From the NCBI GenBank assembly GCA_004017275.1, contig SAKE01000011.1, positions 90,478 through 154,477 on the forward strand: a DNA stretch of 64,000 bases. Reading direction: 5' to 3'. Under the pieces are notes generated by a model that saw only the letters and a program-made list of their open reading frames with translations, made no database searches and was not told where the DNA came from. Within the stretch, counting starts at the first letter, position 1; each line of letters starts with the position of its first letter. Below are positions 34,022 through 43,061 of the stretch, in pieces. The DNA is from Mesorhizobium sp. Lineage in GTDB: Bacteria > Pseudomonadota > Alphaproteobacteria > Rhizobiales > Rhizobiaceae. The position numbers were made by a program, and so were the translations under genes.

Positions 34022-34903
34022 ATGACGGGGACAAGCGCCGAGACTGTCGCGACCTCACCGGAGGCGGTGGCGCAGCATCTGGCCGCCTCGCGCTATCTGG
34101 CCGATGAGAGCCTTTCGACCGCCATCTTCCTGGCGATCCGATTGGGCAAGCCGCTGCTGCTCGAAGGCGCGCCGGGCGTCGGCAAGACGGAAGCAGCCAA
34201 GGCGATCGCCGCGCTGCTCGGCCGCGATCTGGTGCGGCTGCAATGCTATGAAGGCATCGATGCCGCGCATGCGCTCTACGAATGGAATTATCAACGCCAG
34301 CTGCTCGCCATCCGCCATGCCGGCGAGCATGAGATCGACATCTATGACGACCGTTTCCTGATTGCCCGGCCGCTGCTGCAGGTGCTGAAGGCACCGGAGC
34401 AGCGCGTGCTGCTGGTCGACGAGATCGACCGTTCCGACCACGAATTCGAAGCGCTGCTTTTGGAATTCCTCTCCGATTTCCAGATCAGCATTCCCGAGCG
34501 CGGCACCATCCGCGCCACGGCACAGCCGATCGTCATCCTGACCTCGAACCGCACCCGCGAACTCGCCGAAGCGCTGCGCCGACGCTGCGTTTATCACTGG
34601 ATCGGCTATCCCGACGCCGAGCGCGAGGCCGCCATCATCATGCTGCGCGCCGGCGATGTGGCTCAAGACACGGCGCGCGCCGTGGCGGCGGCCGTGCAGG
34701 CCATCCGAGCCCGCCCGCTGGCCAAGCCACCCGGCATTGCCGAGGCGGTCGAATGGGCCAACGCAGCCACCATCCTCGAAAAAGGCGGCAGCCCGTGGCC
34801 GGAAGCCTTCCGCCGCGCCATCGGCGTGCTGATCAAGGACGAGGAGGACCTCTCCTACATCGCACCGGAGCTTGGCCGCATTGTTGAGGAGGCGCTGGGG
34901 TGA
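34022..34903 (+). CDS. MoxR-type AAA ATPase (CoxD-like)
   Basis: A 293-residue AAA+ ATPase with Walker A EGAPGVGKTEAAKA, Walker B VLLVDEIDRSD and sensor-1 VILTSNRTREL. It belongs to the MoxR group that includes CoxD, which together with a VWA protein (CoxE) matures the active site of CO dehydrogenase. Its place directly after the large-subunit genes supports a role in assembling or activating this molybdenum enzyme. The partner VWA gene follows, but a repeat element is inserted between them. Confidence 0.88.
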   Translation: MTGTSAETVATSPEAVAQHLAASRYLADESLSTAIFLAIRLGKPLLLEGAPGVGKTEAAKAIAALLGRDLVRLQCYEGIDAAHALYEWNYQRQLLAIRHAGEHEIDIYDDRFLIARPLLQVLKAPEQRVLLVDEIDRSDHEFEALLLEFLSDFQISIPERGTIRATAQPIVILTSNRTRELAEALRRRCVYHWIGYPDAEREAAIIMLRAGDVAQDTARAVAAAVQAIRARPLAKPPGIAEAVEWANAATILEKGGSPWPEAFRRAIGVLIKDEEDLSYIAPELGRIVEEALG

Positions 34904-34935
34904 CGCTCCGACGCATTCGGCAAGGCTGGCGGGAC

Positions 34936-35097
34936 GGCGCCCCCCTCTGTCCTGCCGGACATCTCCCCCTCAAGGGGGGAGATCGGAAGTCATCCCCGCT
35001 TTCGCCAACCACTGATGTAGCCGAACGGAGCGAAGCGCCGAACCTGCCAATCTCCCCCCTTGAGGGGGAGATGTCCGGCAGGACAGAGAGGGGCGCC
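34936..35097. repeat. Palindromic intergenic repeat (type B), copy 2
   Basis: About 160 bases with GGCGCC ends, followed inwards by CCCCTCTGTCCTGCCGGACA and its complement, then ATCTCCCCCTCAAGGGGGGA arms. It splits the moxR-like and VWA genes of one operon, yet the genes remain intact on both sides. Confidence 0.8.
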
Positions 35098-35102
35098 ACG
35101 CA

Positions 35103-36239
35103 ATGATGCGGGAAACAAGCTTGCCTCGCGCCGCCGCGTCCTTCCTCGGCTTCGGCCGGTTGCTGCGCCGCTACGGCTTTGCCGTCGCACTCGAACAGGT
35201 CTCCGGCTTCATGCAAGCGGTGACGCTGCTCGGGCCACGCTCCATGGCCGACATCCGTGAGGCCGCGCTTGCCACGCTGGCGCCGCCGCCCGACCGCCGC
35301 GACGAATTCGAGGCGCATTTCCAAAGCCACTTTTATGGCAACACATCCGCCTTTGTCGAAGGCGATGCCGACGAGGAAACCCGTATCAAGGATGATGGCG
35401 GCGCCGACGACGAAAGGATCGAGGCCGAGCAGCGGCAAGAGGGCGGCGAACTGTCCTCGGCGCTGGAGCAACTGAGTACCCGCGACTTCCAGCGAGATGA
35501 CGACAGATTGACCGCCTTTCGCCGCAAGCTGTCGACCGCCCTGCCCGCTCGCCGTTCCTTCCGCACGATACGCACCCATTCACGCGGCAAGCTGGACCTG
35601 CGCCGCTCGCTGCGCGAAATCGTCAGCGCCGATGGCGACGTCCCCTCGCCGCTGCTGCGCCGGCGACAGACGGTGCCGCGCAAGCTGCTGCTGCTGATCG
35701 ACGTCTCCGGCTCGATGAAACTGCACACGGCGGACTATCTCAAGCTGGCGCATGCCGCCGTGCAAGGCGCGGACCGTGCCGAGATCTTCACCTTCGGCAC
35801 GCGGCTGACCCGCATCACCACGGCGCTGCGCATCCGCGACCGCGACCAGGCGCTGGCCCGCGCCGCTGCCCAGGTCGACGACTGGGATGGCGGCACCCGC
35901 ATGGGGCCGACGCTGCTCGCCTTCCTATCGGTGCCGCGCTTTTCCGCCTTCGCGCGCGGTGCCGCAATCGTCATCCTCTCCGACGCGCTGGAGCGCGGCG
36001 ACCATGGGGAGCTGGAAACGGCGATGCGCCGGCTGAGCGCCCGCGCCTTCCGGCTGTCGCTGGCGACACCGCTGGCCGGCGACCCGCGCTTCCAGCCGGC
36101 AACGGCGGCATTGCGCGCAATCCTCCCCGTGCTCGATGATCTAATCGACGGCTCATCGCTTGCCGGCCTCACCGATTTCATCCTGTCGCTCGCCCGCCCT
36201 GCCCCGGCGGCGGCGACACTCTGGAAAAGGGTTTCGTGA
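35103..36239 (+). CDS. VWA-domain protein (CoxE-like)
   Basis: A 378-residue protein of the CoxE group. The von Willebrand A domain starts near residue 195 with the metal site DVSGSM (DxSxS), and SDALERGDHGEL completes the site later. The N-terminal region carries acidic and Gln-rich linker sequence (ADEETRIKDDGGADDERIEA). MoxR ATPases and VWA proteins work in pairs, here on the molybdenum hydroxylase. Its stop overlaps the next ATG by one base (TGATG). Two adjacent ATG codons (35103, 35106) could serve as start; both directly follow the repeat element. Confidence 0.88.
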   Translation: MMRETSLPRAAASFLGFGRLLRRYGFAVALEQVSGFMQAVTLLGPRSMADIREAALATLAPPPDRRDEFEAHFQSHFYGNTSAFVEGDADEETRIKDDGGADDERIEAEQRQEGGELSSALEQLSTRDFQRDDDRLTAFRRKLSTALPARRSFRTIRTHSRGKLDLRRSLREIVSADGDVPSPLLRRRQTVPRKLLLLIDVSGSMKLHTADYLKLAHAAVQGADRAEIFTFGTRLTRITTALRIRDRDQALARAAAQVDDWDGGTRMGPTLLAFLSVPRFSAFARGAAIVILSDALERGDHGELETAMRRLSARAFRLSLATPLAGDPRFQPATAALRAILPVLDDLIDGSSLAGLTDFILSLARPAPAAATLWKRVS

Positions 36240-37126
36240 TGCAGAAAGCCATCGACGCGCATTTCCACATCTGGCGCCAACAGGATCAGCCATGGCTGGT
36301 CGGACCGATGGTGCCGCGCATCTTCGGCCCCTACGAACCGATCCGCCGCGACTATCCGATCGAGGAGTTTCTGGCCGATCAAAAAGGCGCCGGCGTCGAG
36401 AAGGCCGTTTACGTTCAGACCAATTGGGCCAAGGAGGATTTCGAGAAAGAAGTCGCCTACCTGCAGAAGACATCAGACGAGACCGGCTGGCCGCATGCCA
36501 TCGTCGGCTATACCGACATGACCGTCGACGATATCAGGCCCCAGATCGACCGCTTGAAAAAATATCCGCTGCTGCGCGGCGTACGCATGCAGCTGCACTG
36601 GCATGAAACGCCGGCCTTTCGCTTCGCCGCTTCGGCTGATCAGGTCATCGACCCCAAAGTGCGCGCCAACGTGGCGCGGCTGAAGGACTATGGCCTGTCC
36701 TTCGATCTGCAGCTTTTCCCCGCCCAGATGAAGGACGGCCTGACGCTGGTCGGCGAGAACCCGCAGACGAACTTCATCCTCACCCATGCCGGCATGCTGA
36801 CCGGCATGGATCCGGAAACCACCGAAGCCTGGAAGACCGGCTTGCGCACGCTGTCGGTGGCGCCCAATCTCTACGCCAAGCTCTCCGGCCTCGGCACGTT
36901 TGTCCACCGCAACGACCCGGCGGTGATCACCTACATCGTCGACAACGCAATCGAAATTCTGGGCGCTGACCATCTGATGTTCGGCTCGAACTTCCCGATC
37001 GAGAAATTGTGGACCAGCCACGCCGAGTTGATCAAGGCGCACCGGGATGCGGTGGCGAAGCACGGTGCGGTGGCAGAGGCGGATATTTTCTGGAACACGG
37101 CGGAGCGAGTCTATCGGCCGGTGTAA
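36239..37126 (+). CDS. Amidohydrolase-2 family hydrolase
   Basis: A 295-residue TIM-barrel hydrolase of the amidohydrolase-2 family (lactonases, decarboxylases). DAHFHIW (the HxH metal motif) is at the N terminus, and FILTHAGML, YAKLSGLGTF and LMFGSNFPIEKLW mark the later strands. Such enzymes open lactones or decarboxylate aromatic acids. As the last gene of the molybdenum-hydroxylase operon it may act on the hydroxylated product. Coupled to the VWA gene by TGATG. Confidence 0.85.
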   Translation: MQKAIDAHFHIWRQQDQPWLVGPMVPRIFGPYEPIRRDYPIEEFLADQKGAGVEKAVYVQTNWAKEDFEKEVAYLQKTSDETGWPHAIVGYTDMTVDDIRPQIDRLKKYPLLRGVRMQLHWHETPAFRFAASADQVIDPKVRANVARLKDYGLSFDLQLFPAQMKDGLTLVGENPQTNFILTHAGMLTGMDPETTEAWKTGLRTLSVAPNLYAKLSGLGTFVHRNDPAVITYIVDNAIEILGADHLMFGSNFPIEKLWTSHAELIKAHRDAVAKHGAVAEADIFWNTAERVYRPV

Positions 37127-37137
37127 CGCAAGCCTCC

Positions 37138-37356
37138 CCTTCTCCCCTTGTGGGGCCCGAAGGGCGGGCGAGGCCCGTGACTCGCCCAGGGTGGTGGATC
37201 GGCGCGCAGCGCCGAGACGGATGAGGGGTGTTGGAAGAAACGCGGCGTGAAAAGTCGAGGGATTTTAGGCGCTTAGTTCTACAACCTCGCGATCCTTCCA
37301 GCACCCCTCATCCGACCTCGCTTCGCGAGGCCACCTTCTCCCACAAGGGGAGAAGG
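37138..37356. repeat. Palindromic intergenic repeat (type C)
   Basis: CCTTCTCCCCTTGTGGG at the left end and its complement (CCCACAAGGGGAGAAGG) at the right end enclose inner arms with GGATGAGGGGTGTTGGAAG and its near complement. It fills the gap between the convergent amidohydrolase and AhpD-like genes, and may terminate both. Confidence 0.75.
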
Positions 37357-37374
37357 CAAGACCGCGCCGCCTCC

Positions 37375-37782
37375 TCACTTCACCTCGAACTGTGGATCGA
37401 CTGGGATCTGCATCGCCGTCACCAGATGGTTGGTCTGGCCGGCGAGCCCGATGATCGACACCAGCTCGCCATGCTGCGCGTCGGTCATGCCCTTGGCGCG
37501 GGCGGCGGCCGTGTGCGAGTGAACGCAGTAGGAGCAGCCATTGGCGGTCGAGACAGCGATGTAGATCATCTCCTTGGTCAGCGGGTCGATGGCACTTTCC
37601 GCCACCATAACTACTTTCAGCTGTTCCCAGATGCGCTTCAGCGCCGGGGGATCATTGGCCAGCCCGCGCCAGAAATTGTTGACGAAATCCGATTTGCGCG
37701 TCGCGCGGATGTCGTCGAAGACGGCTTTCACGGCCGGGATTTTCTCGACCTCGGCATCGCTCAGAAGTCTTGTGGTGGCCAT
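37375..37782 (-). CDS. Carboxymuconolactone decarboxylase/AhpD-family protein
   Basis: A 135-residue all-helical protein of the CMD/AhpD family. The redox motif CSYCVHSH (CxxCxxxH) is diagnostic for AhpD-like alkylhydroperoxidases. ALKRIWEQLKVVM and LTKEMIYIAVSTANG precede it. It could act in peroxide or dithiol redox chemistry in the cytoplasm. It is alone on the minus strand; the gap on its 5' side (37783-37910) shows nothing else. Confidence 0.88.
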   Translation of the reverse strand: MATTRLLSDAEVEKIPAVKAVFDDIRATRKSDFVNNFWRGLANDPPALKRIWEQLKVVMVAESAIDPLTKEMIYIAVSTANGCSYCVHSHTAAARAKGMTDAQHGELVSIIGLAGQTNHLVTAMQIPVDPQFEVK

Positions 37783-37910
37783 GGTGTTTCCTTTCGCTTA
37801 GATCGATGAGGGGGCGTTTAATCAAGTTCGAGCAAAGGCGGCTAACCAGCTTCTTTGACTCAGTTTTTGGCGCGCAATAGCGTTGAAGATTAGTCGAGGC
37901 ACCTAAACTT

Positions 37911-38092
37911 CGTCATCCCCGGGCGAAGCAGGCGCGAAGCGCCGTCGCGAAGACCCTGGGATCCATTCCGTGACGCCTCTCGAAGTTTGTAGCGAAGCAA
38001 AATCCTGCACCGCAGCGATACTTTGGAGTCGCGGCATGGATCCTAGGGTCTGCGCCGCGTCGCTGCGCTCCTTGCGCCGCCCTAGGATGACG
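37911..38092. repeat. Palindromic intergenic repeat (type D)
   Basis: About 180 bases beginning CGTCATCCCC and ending AGGATGACG. Inner arms GGGATCCATTCCGTGACGCC and GCATGGATCCTAGGG are partly complementary. No coding content is visible. Copies of this type are common between genes in rhizobial genomes. Confidence 0.65.
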
Positions 38093-38141
38093 AATGGACT
38101 GACGACTCGGCCAATTGTCTGAGTACGCACCGCCCAGAAAC

Positions 38142-39638
38142 CTAGTGAACCGCCGCGTACATGATCTTCTCCTCCGTTGCCTCCGCCGGCGAAAACTCCT
38201 CGACGATGCGGCCCTGGCGGCAGACCAGGATGCGGTCGGACAGGTTCATGATCTCCGGCAGATAGGACGAGATGACGACGACGGCGAGGCCCTCATCCGC
38301 CAGCCGGTTGATGATCTGGTGGATCTCGGCGATCGCGCCGACATCGACGCCGCGCGTCGGCTCGTCGAAGATAACGATGCGCGGCTTCTGCACCAGTCCC
38401 TTGCCGATCACCACCTTCTGCTGGTTGCCGCCGGACAGCTCGACCACACGCGCATTGTCGTTGATCGCCTTGATGTTCAACGTCTTCGTCCATTCGGCCG
38501 AGAGCTGCCGCATCTCCTGCTGATTGATCACCCAGGCCTTTTCGCGGCCCGCCGCCAAGAGCCCGCCGAACAGGTTCTCAGCAATGCCCATCGTCTCGAA
38601 AATGCCCTCGCTCTTGCGGTCCTCGGTGACGTAGACGATGCCGTCTGCCACCGCTTCGCTGGGCACTAGGTAGCGCACGGGCTTATCGTCCAGCTCGATG
38701 GCGCCACCGCGCAGGAAATCCCGTTTGTAGATGCCGGAGACGATCTTGAACGTCTCGGTGCGGCCGGAGCCGATTAGCCCGAACACGCCGGTGATCTGCC
38801 CCTCGAAGATCGAAAAGGAATTGTTGCGCACCACATTGCTCATCGAAATGTCCTGCACCGACAGCACCTTCCGGCCCGCCTTGCGCAACTTCGCTTCGTC
38901 GCGCTGGCGGTAGATCTGCCCCGACAGCGTTCGTCCGACCATGGCGGCGACGATCCTGTCACGATCGAAAGCCGACGTATCGTCGGTGATGACAAGCTCG
39001 CCGTCGCGCAAAATGGTGATGCGGTCGGCAATATCGAGCGCTTCTTCCAGCGCATGGCTGATGAAGACGATCGAAACGCCGCTCGCCTTCAGCCGTCGGA
39101 TCAGTGCGAAGAAGTGCCGCTTCTCCTCCGGCGTCAGCGTCGCCGTCGGCTCGTCGAAAATGATGATCTCGGCATTGTGGTGGACGGCGCGCGCGATCTC
39201 GACCATCTGCCGCTTGGCCGCACCCAGCGTTGCCACCATGGCGTTGGGGTCGACCGGAAAATTCAGCGACTGTAGGAACTGCTGTGCTGAAATATACGTG
39301 CCGCGCAGCCGGTTGAGGAATTTTTCAGTACCGAGATAGAGGTTCTGCGCCACCGTCATCGACGGAACCAGGCTGGTTTCCTGGAACACCATGGCGATGC
39401 CGGCCTCAAGCGCCGCATGCGGCGAGGCGTAGGCGATCTCTTGCCCCTTGTGGAACATCTTGCCTGAGGTGGCGTCGACCACACCGGCGATGATCTTGGT
39501 CAGCGTCGATTTGCCTGCGCCGTTCTCGCCAAGCAGCGCATGGATCTCGCCCTTGCGCAGTTCGAAGCTGACATTCTTGACCGCGGGTACGCCACGGTAA
39601 TTTTTGGTGACGTTCTCCATACGAACGATCGGTTCCAT
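38142..39638 (-). CDS. Sugar ABC transporter ATP-binding protein (two-domain)
   Basis: A 498-residue double ATPase of the RbsA/MglA type. The first domain has Walker A GENGAGKST (37-45), signature LGAAKRQMVEIARAV and Walker B IIIFDEPTATL; the second has LSGGNQQKVVIGKGL and IVIFDEPTRGVDVG. GGGAGG stands before ATG 39638, which overlaps the preceding propeller gene by one base. It is the last gene of the third importer operon. Earlier in-frame starts lie in the propeller gene and were rejected. Confidence 0.92.
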   Translation of the reverse strand: MEPIVRMENVTKNYRGVPAVKNVSFELRKGEIHALLGENGAGKSTLTKIIAGVVDATSGKMFHKGQEIAYASPHAALEAGIAMVFQETSLVPSMTVAQNLYLGTEKFLNRLRGTYISAQQFLQSLNFPVDPNAMVATLGAAKRQMVEIARAVHHNAEIIIFDEPTATLTPEEKRHFFALIRRLKASGVSIVFISHALEEALDIADRITILRDGELVITDDTSAFDRDRIVAAMVGRTLSGQIYRQRDEAKLRKAGRKVLSVQDISMSNVVRNNSFSIFEGQITGVFGLIGSGRTETFKIVSGIYKRDFLRGGAIELDDKPVRYLVPSEAVADGIVYVTEDRKSEGIFETMGIAENLFGGLLAAGREKAWVINQQEMRQLSAEWTKTLNIKAINDNARVVELSGGNQQKVVIGKGLVQKPRIVIFDEPTRGVDVGAIAEIHQIINRLADEGLAVVVISSYLPEIMNLSDRILVCRQGRIVEEFSPAEATEEKIMYAAVH

Positions 39639-40687
39639 CAGAAACCTCCCGTAGCGATGGAAAGGATGCAGTCGCCGCCCCTGGAGGCGATAAACAATTG
39701 ACCGTCCTTTTCGGCAACGCTGCAAATGCCATGGCGTGTGCCATTGGCGCGGCTGTGCAGGCTGAATTGCGGCTGCATCTTCTGGTCAAGTCTGACCACC
39801 AGCCCGTAGGAGCGGCTCGGCGACCACGGCTTGTGGATGCCCATGGTGCGGATGCCGCCGCATTGAAGCGGCTCGAGGAAGCTGCGGCTGGACGCCAGCG
39901 CCGGCGCGATCCAATAGGCCGGCGGCACCTGGCTCAGCATGTCCTGGCGGTAGTGCGTTTCCTGCAGCACGAACTCGATCAGCCGGTTGCGCGGCGCAAA
40001 CAAGGTCAGCCACGCACCGCCATCGGCGGACGGCGACAGCCGTGCTGGGTAACCGGGCAGATGCGCAAGAACCGCCGAGCGGTCGCCCGTCGCGCCATCG
40101 AAACGCATCAGCTGATGACGCCAGCTTTCGCTGACCAGCACGTCCCTGCCGACAGGATGCAGCCCGTAGGGAAAGGCAATGTCGCCGGCGACCTTGCGGA
40201 AATCGCTGCCTGCTGCATCTCGCTTCCAGAGCGAACCGGACGCGCCCTTGTTCATCAGATCGGCGGCCCATTGCGAGGGCGCATGCTCGGTCGAGCCATT
40301 GGCCAGCCACAGCGTGCCATCATCCGCGTAGGAAAGCGCCGTGATGCAGCGTATCCCCGCCGGCAGCGAAACCTCATTGCCTGATATCAGCAGCTTGCTG
40401 CTTTCGAGCCCTACCGTCAGTTCGCCGGATGGCGAGAGCGCCAGCGCCGTGACGGCAGACGGAAAGGTCTGGACCACGGTTAGGGTCGCGCCGGCAGCCA
40501 CCGCGTAGATGGCGTTGCCGCTGGAGGCCAGCAGTCGTCCATCCGCAACGAGCAGATTGTCCGGTTCCGTCAGCTCGGCAAACGCAGGCGCATCGTCCAG
40601 CCGCGTGTTGGGACGAAAGGCGCCATCCAGCGGCGGGATCGTCACCGCCTTGCCGCGAAACAGATCAAGCACCGGATCGAGGATCAT
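39638..40687 (-). CDS. SMP-30/strictosidine-synthase-like beta-propeller protein
   Basis: A 349-residue propeller-fold protein without signal peptide. Repeated blade-like segments are ITALSYADDGTLWLANGS, FPYGLHPVGRDVLVSESWRH, LPGYPARLSPSADGGAWLTL and LHSRANGTRHGICSVAEK. LPGYPxxx-DGxxW is the hallmark of strictosidine-synthase-like proteins. Related proteins are metal-dependent lactonases. It overlaps the fused permease-propeller gene upstream by four bases (ATGA) and the ATPase downstream by one, so the three are translated together. A role in processing a sugar lactone brought in by the importer is inferred; structural or binding roles are possible too. Confidence 0.8.
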   Translation of the reverse strand: MILDPVLDLFRGKAVTIPPLDGAFRPNTRLDDAPAFAELTEPDNLLVADGRLLASSGNAIYAVAAGATLTVVQTFPSAVTALALSPSGELTVGLESSKLLISGNEVSLPAGIRCITALSYADDGTLWLANGSTEHAPSQWAADLMNKGASGSLWKRDAAGSDFRKVAGDIAFPYGLHPVGRDVLVSESWRHQLMRFDGATGDRSAVLAHLPGYPARLSPSADGGAWLTLFAPRNRLIEFVLQETHYRQDMLSQVPPAYWIAPALASSRSFLEPLQCGGIRTMGIHKPWSPSRSYGLVVRLDQKMQPQFSLHSRANGTRHGICSVAEKDGQLFIASRGGDCILSIATGGF

Positions 40688-42807
40688 GGCTTGGCCCCCC
40701 AATAGGAAACGGGGCTGGTCCAGTTCGGGTCCGCGCCAGCTATCTTGTAGCGGCCGATGCGGTTGTTGAGGATGCCGCCGACGAACAGATATCCCTTGTG
40801 CTCGCGCATCGAGGTGACCATGGGGTGCGCGCCGCCAGTGAGGTCGCCCATCGCCTCGACGATGCCGCCCTTCTCTGTGAATTTCACCACGCCGCCGGTG
40901 TTGATGTTGGGGAACAGCCATTCGTCCTGCGGCAGCCGCCGCGTCATGCGCTTGCGCATGTCGGGATGGCGCAGCGACAGGTCGAAGCTCGGCGTGCGCA
41001 TACCGAGCCACGCCATCCAGTAATTGCCGTCGGAGGCGCGGTTGATGTTGTCGGGGTAGCCCGGCATGTCGCGGATGACGCATTCGGCGGTGCCGGCCTT
41101 CGGCCCTTCCAGCCAGTAGCGGTGCACGCGGCAAGCCCAGCTTTCGGCGAAGAACAGCGACTTGCCGTCATGCGCCATGCAGACGCCGTTGGTGTAGCGA
41201 TAGCCGTCGAGCAATGTCTTGGTCGAGCCGTCCTTCGGGTCGTAGACCAGCAGCCGCCCGGTAGCGCGGTTCTCGATCGAATCCAGCGCCCAGTCATGGG
41301 CGTCGTAGCGCTTGGTCGAGTCGGTGAAATAGATGCGGCCGTCGGGTGCGATATCGCAGTCGTTCGGATCACGCAGCCGCGCATCGTCGACGATCGAGGT
41401 CCAGGAGCGCGATGTCTCTGCCGACAGTCTTTTGACCTCCCGAGCCGGCGACACGGAATAGAGCCCCATGGCGCCGACGCAGCTGATCAGATTGCCCGAT
41501 TTGTCGAAGGCAAGTCCAAGCGGGAAGCCGCCAATATGGGCAAAGACTTCCGACCTGACATAATCCGGCGCGAAGAAGCGTACGATCTCGCCAAGGCGTG
41601 TGCCGCAATAGAGATTGTCGTCGCGGTCGAGAATGACGTCCTCCGGCCCCTCCAGCGCGCCAAGCCCGATATGGTTAGCGGCCGACAGCCGGTTGTCGAG
41701 CTCATAGGGCGTTCCGGAGCCGGGAGCCGCCGACTGCGTTTCGCCCATCTTGAGATAGACCGGCGCGACATAGACCTCGTTCAACACCTTGTGGCGGTTC
41801 TTCAGCCAGCGGATGTCGATGGTTACCGCCACCGCCAGCATGATGCCGAGCACCATCTGATTGGTGCCGGTGCCGTAGCCCAGCCGGATCAGTCCGTTGG
41901 TCATGGTCAAGACGATGATGGCGCCCATCAGCCCCTTGATCACCGAGCCGCGGCCGCCGCCGAGACTGACGCCGCCGACCACCGCCGCCGTCAGCGCCAT
42001 GATCTCGAGGTTGAGGCCGGTGCCCGGCCCTGCCCCGCTCAGGCGGCAAGCGATGAGGAAGCCGCCGATCGATGCGCAGAAGCCGGAGAAGACATAGGTC
42101 ATGAACACGGTGCGGCGCACGCGGATGCCGGCATTGTGCGCCGAGCGCCTGGAACCGCCGACCGCCAGCACGTGCCAGCCCGGCCGCGAGCGGGTCAGCG
42201 CGATATGGGTGACGATGGCCAGGATGATCGCCAGCCACACCGAGACCGACAGCCCCCAGAACGTGCTGTCGCCGATGAAGTCGAGCACATCGGAAGTCGC
42301 GTCGGAGAGCTGGACATCGGCGGCGTAGGTGGTGACCAGGATGTCGAACAGCGCCCGCCCGAAGATGAAGGTCACGAGCGTTGTGAGAAAGGCGCGCAGC
42401 CTGAGATAGCCGACGAGATAGCCGTTGATGGCGCCGAAGACGAGGCCGGTGGCAAGCGAAGCGGCCAGCGCCAGCCAGATCGATTGTTCGAGGATGAAGA
42501 AGACATAGACCGCCGAGAAGCAGGACAGTGCGAAGATCGAGCCTACCGACAGGTCGATGCCGCCGCCCAGCATCACCACCGTCATGCCGGTGACCACCAT
42601 CGAGAACTCGCCGAGCTGGCGGGTCGATTCCTGCAGTGCGGTCAGCTTGAAGAAGCCCGGAATGATTGAGCCGAAGGCTGCCAGCGTCGCCACCAGCGCC
42701 AGGAATGGAATGGCGTTGTCGGTCCAGCGCTTGGTCAGTATCTCGCCGACGACATGGTCGGGCACGAGATTGTAGCGCCAGGACTGGAGGCGTTCGCGAA
42801 AGGACAT
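40684..42807 (-). CDS. Fusion: sugar ABC permease plus strictosidine-synthase-like propeller
   Basis: A 707-residue product with two clear parts. Residues about 30-335 are an RbsC-family permease (MLGGGIDLSVGSIFALSC, then VVGGVSLGGGRGSVIKG). Residues about 375-707 are an SMP-30/strictosidine-synthase propeller (LEGPEDVILDRDDNLYCGTR, DPNDCDIAPDGRIYFTDST, PGYPDNINRASDGNYWMAWL). The frame is uninterrupted, and the linker (about 336-374) shows no stop or start with a ribosome-binding site. In RbsC both ends face the cytoplasm, so the propeller should face inward, placed to act on imported substrate. The neighbouring propeller gene is homologous to its C-terminal half. A second permease is encoded at 44210. 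Confidence 0.88.
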   Translation of the reverse strand: MSFRERLQSWRYNLVPDHVVGEILTKRWTDNAIPFLALVATLAAFGSIIPGFFKLTALQESTRQLGEFSMVVTGMTVVMLGGGIDLSVGSIFALSCFSAVYVFFILEQSIWLALAASLATGLVFGAINGYLVGYLRLRAFLTTLVTFIFGRALFDILVTTYAADVQLSDATSDVLDFIGDSTFWGLSVSVWLAIILAIVTHIALTRSRPGWHVLAVGGSRRSAHNAGIRVRRTVFMTYVFSGFCASIGGFLIACRLSGAGPGTGLNLEIMALTAAVVGGVSLGGGRGSVIKGLMGAIIVLTMTNGLIRLGYGTGTNQMVLGIMLAVAVTIDIRWLKNRHKVLNEVYVAPVYLKMGETQSAAPGSGTPYELDNRLSAANHIGLGALEGPEDVILDRDDNLYCGTRLGEIVRFFAPDYVRSEVFAHIGGFPLGLAFDKSGNLISCVGAMGLYSVSPAREVKRLSAETSRSWTSIVDDARLRDPNDCDIAPDGRIYFTDSTKRYDAHDWALDSIENRATGRLLVYDPKDGSTKTLLDGYRYTNGVCMAHDGKSLFFAESWACRVHRYWLEGPKAGTAECVIRDMPGYPDNINRASDGNYWMAWLGMRTPSFDLSLRHPDMRKRMTRRLPQDEWLFPNINTGGVVKFTEKGGIVEAMGDLTGGAHPMVTSMREHKGYLFVGGILNNRIGRYKIAGADPNWTSPVSYWGAKP

Positions 42808-42870
42808 CAGGTTGTTGTTCCGAGAGAAGAGAGAAAAAGGGGCCGAGCTATCGTTTCAAAGCAATTCTCA

Positions 42871-43010
42871 ACCTCGGCGCCGCCCCTCATCCGCCTGCCG
42901 GCACCTTCTCCCCGTATAGTGACGGGGAGAAGAGAAGCGCACCAACGTCGGCGGCCCCCTCTCCCCGTTGTTCACGGGGAGAGGGTAAGGGTGAGGGGCA
43001 GCGCAAACCT
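42871..43010. repeat. Palindromic intergenic repeat (type A), shortened copy
   Basis: It begins with GGCGCCGCCCCTCATCCG and ends with GTGAGGGGCAGCGC, and contains two CTCCCCGT/ACGGGGAG hairpins. It lies in the 254-base gap between the binding-protein and fused permease genes of one operon, which holds nothing else that I can see. Confidence 0.75.
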
Positions 43011-43061
43011 TTGGCGATTGGAGACGACCCGGCCACCTCGTTGATATCAACAGCGCAGGTT

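Noticed and set aside
29835..36239. Carbon monoxide dehydrogenase operon
   Set aside because: The gene order resembles cox operons, but the active-site motif is AMRGFG, not the CO-dehydrogenase forms.
37138..38092. CRISPR-like array
   Set aside because: The palindromes are not regularly spaced repeats with unique spacers. They are separate intergenic repeat elements.
40798..42669. A 623-codon frame opposite the permease-propeller fusion
   Set aside because: Composition is that of an antisense shadow of GC-rich DNA, and the opposite frame has full domain matches.
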